From CBDAPX01 sp965198725 (GTDB lineage: Bacteria; Pseudomonadota; Alphaproteobacteria; Rhodobacterales; Rhodobacteraceae): a DNA stretch of 64,000 nucleotides. This document shows positions 58,513 to 64,000 of this stretch, one piece after another. The translations under genes and the position numbers were made by a program. Location: positions 806,001 through 870,000 of the forward strand of contig CBDAPX010000001.1 of the NCBI GenBank assembly GCA_965198725.1, in the 5' to 3' direction. The first letter of the stretch is position 1; each line of letters starts with the position of its first letter. Under the pieces are notes generated by a model that worked only from the letters and a program-made list of their open reading frames with translations, was not told the DNA's origin and did no database searches.

Positions 58513-59526
58513 TCACAGCCCGTCCGAATGGCAGGGCAACAGATCGCCCGGCGCAGGCGTGGCCGCGTAAATAGCACGGGCAATGGCACGGCTGAGGCAA
58601 AGGGCGGCGGCATGGCCGATAAGCGTGAGCGCCCGGTCCGCGTCGGCCACGGGACGGGCCCCGGTGCTGACCGCAAAGACCAGATCGCCATCACCCGGCG
58701 AATGAGCCGGAACAGTGGCCCGCGCGATACCATCATGGGCGGCGATGGCCATGCGCTGACACTGTGCCTTTGACAGGTCGGCATCGGCGGCGACGATGGC
58801 GATTGTGGTGTTTGCGCCCTCGGTTGCGCGCGTTTGCATGGCCTGCATTTTGCGGCTCTCGAAGCCATGGCCAAGGCCGCTTTGTGGATCGGGGCCGAGA
58901 TTGCCAAACTCGCCATTCATTTCAAAGGGTGCGGCCCAGAAATGATGATCCCCGGGGGTGGTGACGCTGCCCATCGGGTTGGCCGCGACCAAGGCTCCGA
59001 CCGTGCTGCCATCGGGCAATGTCAATGAGGCCGATCCCAACCCACCTTTCAGCATTGCCGTCAGCGCGCCGGTTCCGGCCCCGGCGGTTCCAAGGTCAAA
59101 ATCGATCGCCGCCGCCTCAAACGCCGCCCGGCCCAAAGCGCGATAAGGGTTTGTGTGCCAATCCTTGGCGCCGCCATTCAGCAGGTCAAAGATGATGGCG
59201 CCGGGGACGAGGGGGATAACCGCCGTGCCCACGCGAAACCCACGCCCGGCGGTGCGCAGGCCATCCACAACGCCGGAGCAGGCATCCAGGCCAAAGGCGG
59301 ATCCGCCCGAGAGGCACAGGGCGTCGATCTTGGCCACGGATTTGTCCGGGGCCAAAAGATCCGTTTCCCGTGTGCCGGGAGCCCCGCCCAGCACACTGAC
59401 AGATGCCGTGAGGGGCGCGTCAGCGGTCAGAACCGTGGTGCCGGATTTAAGCGCATCGTCCTGAGCGTTGCCCACCCGAAGGCCGGGGACATCCGTGATC
59501 AGGTTTTTCGGCCCCGGTGTCAGCAT
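58513..59526 (-). CDS. P1/DmpA family (S58) self-processing peptidase
   Basis: A 337-aa protein of the DmpA/P1 (beta-aminopeptidase) family. LCLSGGSAFGLDACSGV is the strong family mark; the Ser/Thr nucleophile region is in VAANPMGSV. It should self-cleave to an active N-terminal nucleophile. ATG at 59526 (MLTPGPKNLITDVPGL) is chosen because the longer frame starts with TTG inside the repeated intergenic element. Confidence 0.87.
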   Translation of the reverse strand: MLTPGPKNLITDVPGLRVGNAQDDALKSGTTVLTADAPLTASVSVLGGAPGTRETDLLAPDKSVAKIDALCLSGGSAFGLDACSGVVDGLRTAGRGFRVGTAVIPLVPGAIIFDLLNGGAKDWHTNPYRALGRAAFEAAAIDFDLGTAGAGTGALTAMLKGGLGSASLTLPDGSTVGALVAANPMGSVTTPGDHHFWAAPFEMNGEFGNLGPDPQSGLGHGFESRKMQAMQTRATEGANTTIAIVAADADLSKAQCQRMAIAAHDGIARATVPAHSPGDGDLVFAVSTGARPVADADRALTLIGHAAALCLSRAIARAIYAATPAPGDLLPCHSDGL

Positions 59527-59600
59527 GTCGAGCGGTCCATATTGTGCGTGCTGTGCACGCGTTTGATGTTTGGCGCAGCTTTGCTGCGCGGCCTCCGGCG

Positions 59601-59624
59601 GGGGTATTTGGGACAAGAAAGAAA
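59601..59624 (-). repeat. Interspersed intergenic element, copy 4
   Basis: On the minus strand TTTCTTTCTTGTCCCAAATA then CCCC. It lies between the SDR and P1-peptidase genes, both on the minus strand. Confidence 0.6.
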
Positions 59625-59633
59625 CATGAGGGG

Positions 59634-60380
59634 TCAGATACAGCGGCCGCCATCGACCTCCATCACCGTGCCGGTGATCATCGACGCCTCTGGCGAGCAG
59701 AGATAGCAGGCGGCGTTGCCGAGATCTTCGGGTTGGGAAAAGCGACCGATGGGAATGGTGGCGAGGAACTTGGCACGCATTTCCGGGGTGTCTTCGCCCA
59801 TGAAGGATTTCAGCAGGGGCGTTTCCCCAGCCACCGGGGCCAGAGCGTTGACGCGGATGCCATCGGGGGCGAGTTCGACCGCCATGGTTTTGGTGGCGGT
59901 GATCATCCAGCCTTTAGACGCGTTGTACCAGTTGAGGCGCGGGCGCGGCGAGAGTCCCGCGGTGGAGGCCACGTTGAGAATGGCACCAGCAGCGCGAGAT
60001 TTCATATGCGGAACCAATGCGCGCGCCGTGAGGTAGACGGATTTTGCGTTGACGGTAAAAACGCGGTCAAAATCGTCTTCTGAAACGTCTTCCATGGCCA
60101 TGGGCAAATGGGTGATGCCGGCATTGTTGACGAGGATGTCCACATGGCCAAAGCTGGATTGGGCCACGTTTGCCATGGCTGTGACGGATGGGCCATTGGC
60201 AACGTCAACGGTTTGCGCGATGGCGTTTTCACCGAGTTCTGAGGCGAGCGCCTGAGCCGCATCGATGTTCAGATCGGCGATCATCACGCGCGCCCCTTCG
60301 GCGCAGAATTTGCGGACGATGCCGGCCCCAAAGCCGGAGGCGCCGCCAGTTACGATGGCTGTTTGTCCTGTGAGCCGCAT
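59634..60380 (-). CDS. Short-chain dehydrogenase/reductase
   Basis: A 248-aa SDR oxidoreductase. The nucleotide-binding motif is TGGASGFG (11-18), NNAG follows, and the Tyr-Lys pair is in YNASKGW. The fold is complete, and the NAD-favouring acidic DLN segment is present. Substrate unknown; related to glucose dehydrogenase-like SDRs. Confidence 0.92.
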   Translation of the reverse strand: MRLTGQTAIVTGGASGFGAGIVRKFCAEGARVMIADLNIDAAQALASELGENAIAQTVDVANGPSVTAMANVAQSSFGHVDILVNNAGITHLPMAMEDVSEDDFDRVFTVNAKSVYLTARALVPHMKSRAAGAILNVASTAGLSPRPRLNWYNASKGWMITATKTMAVELAPDGIRVNALAPVAGETPLLKSFMGEDTPEMRAKFLATIPIGRFSQPEDLGNAACYLCSPEASMITGTVMEVDGGRCI

Positions 60381-60432
60381 CCGTATCCCTCCCTTTGCGG
60401 ATCAGGTTAGTGAGGGGCGGCGCGTGCGTCCA

Positions 60433-60852
60433 TCATTCTTCGGAGACGCGACCGCGATTGGCTTTGGTGGAGCTGCGTTGTTTCTTGGCTGTGAGGCGGC
60501 GTTGCACCGATCCTTTCGTGGGTTTGGTGGGGATGCGGCGCTTGGGGGCCACAAGGGCCTTTCGGATCAGCTCTGCCAGCCGATCGCGCGCGATGGCCCG
60601 GTTGCGGGCCTGGCTGCGGGTTTCGTCCACTTGCAGGATCAAGGCGCCATCCGTTGTCCAGCGCCGTCCGGCGAGCCGTTTGAGCCTTGTCTTTACTGGC
60701 GGTGGCAGAGATGGCGACCGGGCTGCTTCGAAGCGCAGTTCGACGGCTGTGCTGACTTTGTTGACATTTTGCCCGCCCGGGCCCGAAGCGCGCATGAAGC
60801 TTTCGGTGAGTTCCCAGTCCTGAAGGATGATATCGTCTGTAATCCGCAGCAT
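60433..60852 (-). CDS. arfB: Peptidyl-tRNA hydrolase ArfB (ribosome rescue)
   Basis: A 139-aa release-factor-like protein. GGQ at residues 26-28 (ASGPGGQNVNK) hydrolyses peptidyl-tRNA on stalled ribosomes; the basic tail (RRLTAKKQRSSTKANRGR) enters the empty mRNA channel. The start at 60852 replaces a nine-codon longer frame. Confidence 0.94.
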   Translation of the reverse strand: MLRITDDIILQDWELTESFMRASGPGGQNVNKVSTAVELRFEAARSPSLPPPVKTRLKRLAGRRWTTDGALILQVDETRSQARNRAIARDRLAELIRKALVAPKRRIPTKPTKGSVQRRLTAKKQRSSTKANRGRVSEE

Positions 60853-60881
60853 AGCTTCTTTTAGCCGGGCTTTGCGCAATC

Positions 60882-60914
60882 AAAAAGGGCCGCTCCGGCG
60901 ATGGAGCGGCCCTT
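60882..60914 (-). terminator. Rho-independent terminator after small ORF/yhhQ
   Basis: AAGGGCCGCTCC (60885-60896) pairs with GGAGCGGCCCTT (60903-60914) around six nt; on the minus strand it is followed by TTTTTG. It lies directly before arfB. Confidence 0.9.
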
Positions 60915-60995
60915 ATCGAAAGTTGTTCGGAGGCGGGGGTCGGTAAGATCTGTATGAACCGATCCGCTCCGGATGATCCGTCGCCAAGGGCTGCC

Positions 60996-61052
60996 TTAGC
61001 TGGCGGTCTCCCGAATTGTCCCGACACCTCTCTCCAATGACTTTCTCGACAC
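60996..61052 (-). CDS. Candidate 18-residue peptide with perfect Shine-Dalgarno
   Basis: GTG start at 61052, frame MSRKSLERGVGTIRETAS, stop at 60996. It is preceded by AGAAAGGAGGTGATCC (61054-61069), which is complementary to the whole 3' end of 16S rRNA. Start codon is two bases after it, so it may be too close for ideal use, but no gene of this size normally has such a site. It lies between yhhQ and the terminator at 60882-60914. It may be a leader or small-protein gene. Confidence 0.45.
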   Translation of the reverse strand: MSRKSLERGVGTIRETAS

Positions 61053-61053
61053 T

Positions 61054-61069
61054 GGATCACCTCCTTTCT
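61054..61069 (-). promoter_or_regulatory. Extended Shine-Dalgarno sequence
   Basis: AGAAAGGAGGTGATCC on the minus strand pairs fully with the 16S 3' end, 57 bp downstream of the yhhQ stop. The strongest ribosome-binding sequence in the window is therefore not in front of any annotated long gene. Confidence 0.6.
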
Positions 61070-61126
61070 GAATGTTTCGCCTGCGATCAGCCTGCTATGG
61101 GCAAGGCCAATCGCGAAACAAGAAAT

Positions 61127-61765
61127 TCAGGCTGCGGCAGGTTGACTCACCAAACGCCGCACAATGAGGCGGAACGGAACCAGCGCAATGAGGGCCAGAG
61201 CCAGTTTCACCAACCAGTCGGCAAAAGCGAGCGTGACCCAGAGCGGGGCCAGCGGTCCGGACAGCATAAAGGGGACCTGTTCCCATGCCCAGTTGACGGC
61301 GGCATCCGCGTTGGGGCCAAAGACCGTCACCGAGGCCGAAAAGGCGAGGGTGAAAAAGATCGCGGTGTCGAGCGCCGAGCCGACCAAGGTCGAGATCAGC
61401 GGTGCACGCCACCAGCTGCCTTGGCGGAAGCGGTTGAAGATGGCGACATCCGTCAGTTGCGCGATCAGAAAGGCCGTGCCAGAGGCCACGGCGATGCGCA
61501 GCGGAACGGCGGGGCCGAATTCCAGCATGATCTGGCTGCCGATCAGGGAACAGATGATCCCGGTGACAAAACCGGCCAGAACGACCTTGCGCGCGGCGGG
61601 TACGCCGTAAACGCGGTTCATGATATCGGTGACCAGAAAGGCCAGCGGATAGGTGAAGGCCCCCCAGGTCAGGAGACCGTCCAGCAGCAAGAACTGGACC
61701 AGAATATTTGAGGCCACGACGATCGCGGCCATGGCAAGAATGCCAGGAAGGTAAGTACGTGTCAT
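61127..61765 (-). CDS. yhhQ: Queuosine-precursor transporter YhhQ (VUT family)
   Basis: A 212-aa membrane protein with six segments. PLAFLVTDIMNRVYG and VASGTAFLIAQLTDVAIFNRFR are diagnostic for the YhhQ/VUT family, which imports queuosine precursors (preQ0/preQ1) in bacteria. ATG at 61765 (MTRTYLPG) is preferred to an upstream start. No preQ1 riboswitch could be confirmed in the short leader. Confidence 0.9.
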   Translation of the reverse strand: MTRTYLPGILAMAAIVVASNILVQFLLLDGLLTWGAFTYPLAFLVTDIMNRVYGVPAARKVVLAGFVTGIICSLIGSQIMLEFGPAVPLRIAVASGTAFLIAQLTDVAIFNRFRQGSWWRAPLISTLVGSALDTAIFFTLAFSASVTVFGPNADAAVNWAWEQVPFMLSGPLAPLWVTLAFADWLVKLALALIALVPFRLIVRRLVSQPAAA

Positions 61766-61854
61766 TTTTGATGCCCGTTTTAGCAAGGTAGCGGCGACTT
61801 GGCCCCGGCCATCGCCCGGGCAGGCGGGCCTTTAACGCTGAAAAGGGTCAGGTG

Positions 61855-62724
61855 TCAATCGGGAAGGGCGTATTCAACAATCTCGGTGCGTTGGATGAGG
61901 AAGAAATTGTTGTCCGAAACCATCGTCGCAATCAGCCGCTGTTGGGCGTCGCGCCAGATCGATATGCCTTCGAGGTTGCCGTGTTCAAACCGGGCAGATG
62001 TGAAAAGCACCTCGCCCGGAACGTCGAGCGCGTTTGCGGTCCACCGGCGCAGGCGCGATTTAAAGCCCAAAAGGCCAAAGCGCCTTTCGAGCAGATAAAA
62101 CTGTCCATCCGGGCCAAAATCCGCGCCGACCGGTTTAAAGCCGTCGAATGCATCCAACGTCGCGATGATGTCCCAGCTTGCACCGTTCCACCGCAAAACA
62201 TCTGCCGTGTCGCGGACGGTTGTTTCGGCCAGTGTCCAGAGAGAGCCGTCCGGCGCAACGGCGAGCGCTTCATATGCCCGATTGGCGTGCAGCTTTTTGT
62301 GCCCGGGCGGCCGTGGGAGGAGGGTCGCGTTACCATTTATAGAGCCGTAACAGGCAAGGCGCGGGTAGCATTCGAAAGACACGCAGAAGCCGCCATCGAC
62401 AAGGGCCAGGCCTTCGGCATCGGCGGCTGGCATCGACAGTCTGCCGCCTTTGACGCTGCGCAGTCGTTTGGGGGCGTCGGCCTCGACCCCTATGATTTTA
62501 TCATCCTCGCGCAGAATGCGCGCGTTCAGCATGTATCCTTTGTCTTGAAGGATCAGCGCAGTCTGGCCGTCGTCAGAGAGTTCGAGCGAGGACCAGCCGC
62601 CGAACCAATCCGTGTCGATAGACCATGTATACTTGCTCAGGAACACTGCGGCATCCGAGGCCGGCGTTCCTTGTGCAAAACCGGTCAGCGCGATGATCAG
62701 CGCGACTGCAAAACTGTGGTGCAT
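61855..62724 (-). CDS. Secreted esterase-like (phytase-like beta-propeller) protein
   Basis: A 289-aa protein with a signal peptide (MHHSFAVALIIALTGFAQG). It has a beta-propeller with WFGGWSSLELSDDGQTALI, AEGLALVDGGFCVSFE, NRAYEALAVAPDGSLW and NLEGISIWRD, as in the 'esterase-like activity of phytase' family. Secreted or periplasmic. Its first 28 bases overlap the end of mepA. Confidence 0.8.
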   Translation of the reverse strand: MHHSFAVALIIALTGFAQGTPASDAAVFLSKYTWSIDTDWFGGWSSLELSDDGQTALILQDKGYMLNARILREDDKIIGVEADAPKRLRSVKGGRLSMPAADAEGLALVDGGFCVSFECYPRLACYGSINGNATLLPRPPGHKKLHANRAYEALAVAPDGSLWTLAETTVRDTADVLRWNGASWDIIATLDAFDGFKPVGADFGPDGQFYLLERRFGLLGFKSRLRRWTANALDVPGEVLFTSARFEHGNLEGISIWRDAQQRLIATMVSDNNFFLIQRTEIVEYALPD

Positions 62725-63569
62725 TGCTGGGGTAGATCGGCGAGGAACCAGTCGCGGCGGGGCGGCGGTTTGGGGGCGTTTGGATCGCGCGGTTTGGGCG
62801 GCTGTGGGTTGATGATGTTGTTCACCCATTCCTGGGCCTCTGCACAGCCATCGCCCGGAGGCGGTGGATCCTGGTTGATGCATCCGCGCGCGCCGCGTGG
62901 GCAGGACAGCCGCACGTGGAAATGATAGTGGTGCCCGAACCACGGGCGGATTTTGCGCAGGTAGGCGCGGTTGCCGGTTTCATCCTTGCACATTTGCACC
63001 TTGGCCCCGGGAAACACAAAAATTCGCGCCGTACGGCGGTCTTTGGCGGCTTGTTTGATGATGCGATAATGCGCCCGTGACCAATTGTCGTTTACAAAGG
63101 CACCGTTTGCACGGCGCAACGAGATGGACGAGATGTTTTCGCGGGTCTTGCGGCTGAGGTTGATCCGAGAGGCGGGCAGCATCCAGATGTCGATATCCAG
63201 CCCGATCTGATGGCTGCGATGGCCAGAGGTCATCGGTCCGCCGCGCGGTTGGCTGATATCGCCGATATAAAGCCCTTGCCATCCCGGTTGCTTGGCCGCG
63301 AATTTTGACAGTTTCTCGATGAAATCGATAGTTTCGGGATGACCCCAGTTCCGGTTCCGACTAAGCCGCATGGCCTGCCATGTGGGGCCGGTTTCAGGCA
63401 ATTGAACCGCCCCGGCCACGCAGCCTTTGGAATAGCTCCCATAGGGGGCTGCGCGTTGTGCAGACCCTTCTTTAGCCGCGCCGAATTGCTGTTTGGCTAA
63501 GGGCGCGGATGTACCGGCGGCTGCGCTGAGAACCAGTGCGATTAGGACGGCTGCTGCTCTTCTGACCAT
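62697..63569 (-). CDS. mepA: Penicillin-insensitive murein endopeptidase MepA
   Basis: A 290-aa zinc peptidase that cuts D-Ala-mDAP cross-links. Signal peptide (VRRAAAVLIALVLSAAAGTSA), zinc motif SGHRSHQIGLDID and HYHFHVRLSCP. It has a C-terminal proline-rich segment. The start overlaps the MFS gene by 28 bases, as if co-expressed. Confidence 0.93.
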   Translation of the reverse strand: MVRRAAAVLIALVLSAAAGTSAPLAKQQFGAAKEGSAQRAAPYGSYSKGCVAGAVQLPETGPTWQAMRLSRNRNWGHPETIDFIEKLSKFAAKQPGWQGLYIGDISQPRGGPMTSGHRSHQIGLDIDIWMLPASRINLSRKTRENISSISLRRANGAFVNDNWSRAHYRIIKQAAKDRRTARIFVFPGAKVQMCKDETGNRAYLRKIRPWFGHHYHFHVRLSCPRGARGCINQDPPPPGDGCAEAQEWVNNIINPQPPKPRDPNAPKPPPRRDWFLADLPQQCTTVLQSR

Positions 63570-64000
63570 GCCTGCTGGTCTCCCTCTGGTTTCACCCAGA
63601 TTAGCAGGATCAGACCAATCAGGAAAAGCACCATCAGGGGGGAAATTCCGATTTGTTGGCTGCCAGTCATGTAAGTAAGCGCACCAATGGACAACGGGGC
63701 GACAAAGCTAGTCGCCTTTCCTGCCAAGGCATAGAGACCGAAGGATTCAGTCATCTTTTTCGGGTTCGCCTGACGGACCATCATCGTGCGGGATGCCGAT
63801 TGGATCACACCGCCCGCCGCACCGACCAGACAGCCGATGATGTAATAGCTGATGTCGGGAAGTGCGGACCCTTCGGCGACCGGAATGCCGAACACGGTGG
63901 TCGGGCTGACAAAGATTATTGCCACCGCTGCGACCGTGAGCACGAGAATGCAGACAATGATGACGGGTTTGGGGCCAAATGCCGAATCCGCGCGTCCGCC
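63542..64000 (-). CDS. MFS transporter, UMF1/Atg22-like (3' part, truncated by window)
   Basis: Only the C-terminal 152 residues are inside the window; the 5' end lies beyond 64000. FGPKPVIIVCILVLTVAAVAIIF, MMVRQANPKKMTESFGLYALAGKATSF and FLIGLILLIWVK fit UMF1-type MFS proteins (vacuole effluxer-like). Substrate unknown. The stop codon overlaps mepA's start. Confidence 0.85.
   Translation of the reverse strand, partial: GGRADSAFGPKPVIIVCILVLTVAAVAIIFVSPTTVFGIPVAEGSALPDISYYIIGCLVGAAGGVIQSASRTMMVRQANPKKMTESFGLYALAGKATSFVAPLSIGALTYMTGSQQIGISPLMVLFLIGLILLIWVKPEGDQQAWSEEQQPS

Noticed and set aside
61051..61069. Fragment of 16S rRNA (CTGGATCACCTCCTTTCT on the plus strand)
   Set aside because: Only the last 18 bases match; no flanking rRNA. 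On the minus strand it is a Shine-Dalgarno sequence.
61766..61854. preQ1 riboswitch before yhhQ
   Set aside because: The leader is short and I could not draw a preQ1-I, II or III fold with the needed conserved bases.
1..64000. CRISPR array, tRNA/rRNA genes, restriction or toxin-antitoxin systems
   Set aside because: No regularly spaced repeats, no tRNA-like cloverleaf and no recognisable defence or toxin protein were seen; the phage integrates by transposition, so no tRNA attachment site is expected.

Overview
The window reads as chromosome of a marine Rhodobacterales (Roseobacter-group) alphaproteobacterium. The evidence is the GC-rich coding, the ftsK-lolA order, paired 815-residue dimethylglycine/sarcosine dehydrogenase-type flavoproteins beside a betaine-homocysteine methyltransferase-like gene, a 1-Cys peroxiredoxin, an RluA-type pseudouridine synthase, and a repeated intergenic element containing TTCTTTCTTGT. 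The genus cannot be read from the sequence alone.

Layout. 1-7.2 kb is host core: ftsK (3' part), lolA, a lysozyme-like lipoprotein, hspQ overlapping a gamma-glutamyltransferase tail to tail, an RsbW/STAS pair and a thiolase. 7,220-39,167 is one transposable prophage of 31,948 bp with Mu-type 5'-TG...CA-3' ends and a 5-bp CCCCC duplication; it splits a GC-rich hairpin that probably was the thiolase terminator. 39.2-41.7 kb holds msrC, an XRE-cupin regulator with two near-perfect palindromes over its start, a LysE exporter and small genes. 41.7-50.2 kb is a methyl-amine/one-carbon catabolic cluster and related flavoproteins, one of them broken by a one-base slip in a T run. 50.3-64 kb is mixed host metabolism: RarD-like transporter, RluA, a periplasmic MauG/FixH-like/amidohydrolase operon, aldehyde dehydrogenase, peroxiredoxin, P1 peptidase, SDR, ArfB, YhhQ, MepA and a truncated MFS gene.

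The prophage is the main item. Its right-hand third is Mu-like: a self-cleaving CI/LexA-type repressor, a Ner-like protein, DDE transposase A, ATPase B, GemA, DUF3164 and a phage HU. Its structural part is P2/PBSX-like: portal Q, terminase P, XkdF-type protease/scaffold, capsid, and tail genes V-W-J-I-H-FI-FII-E-E'-T-U-X-D in P2 order. A P2 gpM (cos-cutting small terminase) is missing, as expected if packaging copies of a randomly inserted genome. A portal-terminase-lysis block runs on the opposite strand from the rest of the late genes and ends at a bidirectional terminator. The lysis block has a holin-like domain fused to a T4-type lysozyme and an overlapping Rz/Rz1 pair. All replication and structural genes look intact, so the element may be active.

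No tRNA, rRNA, CRISPR array or recognised anti-phage system was seen. No gene-free stretch exceeds about 260 bases. All functional names come from reading motifs, gene order and known families; no database search was run.
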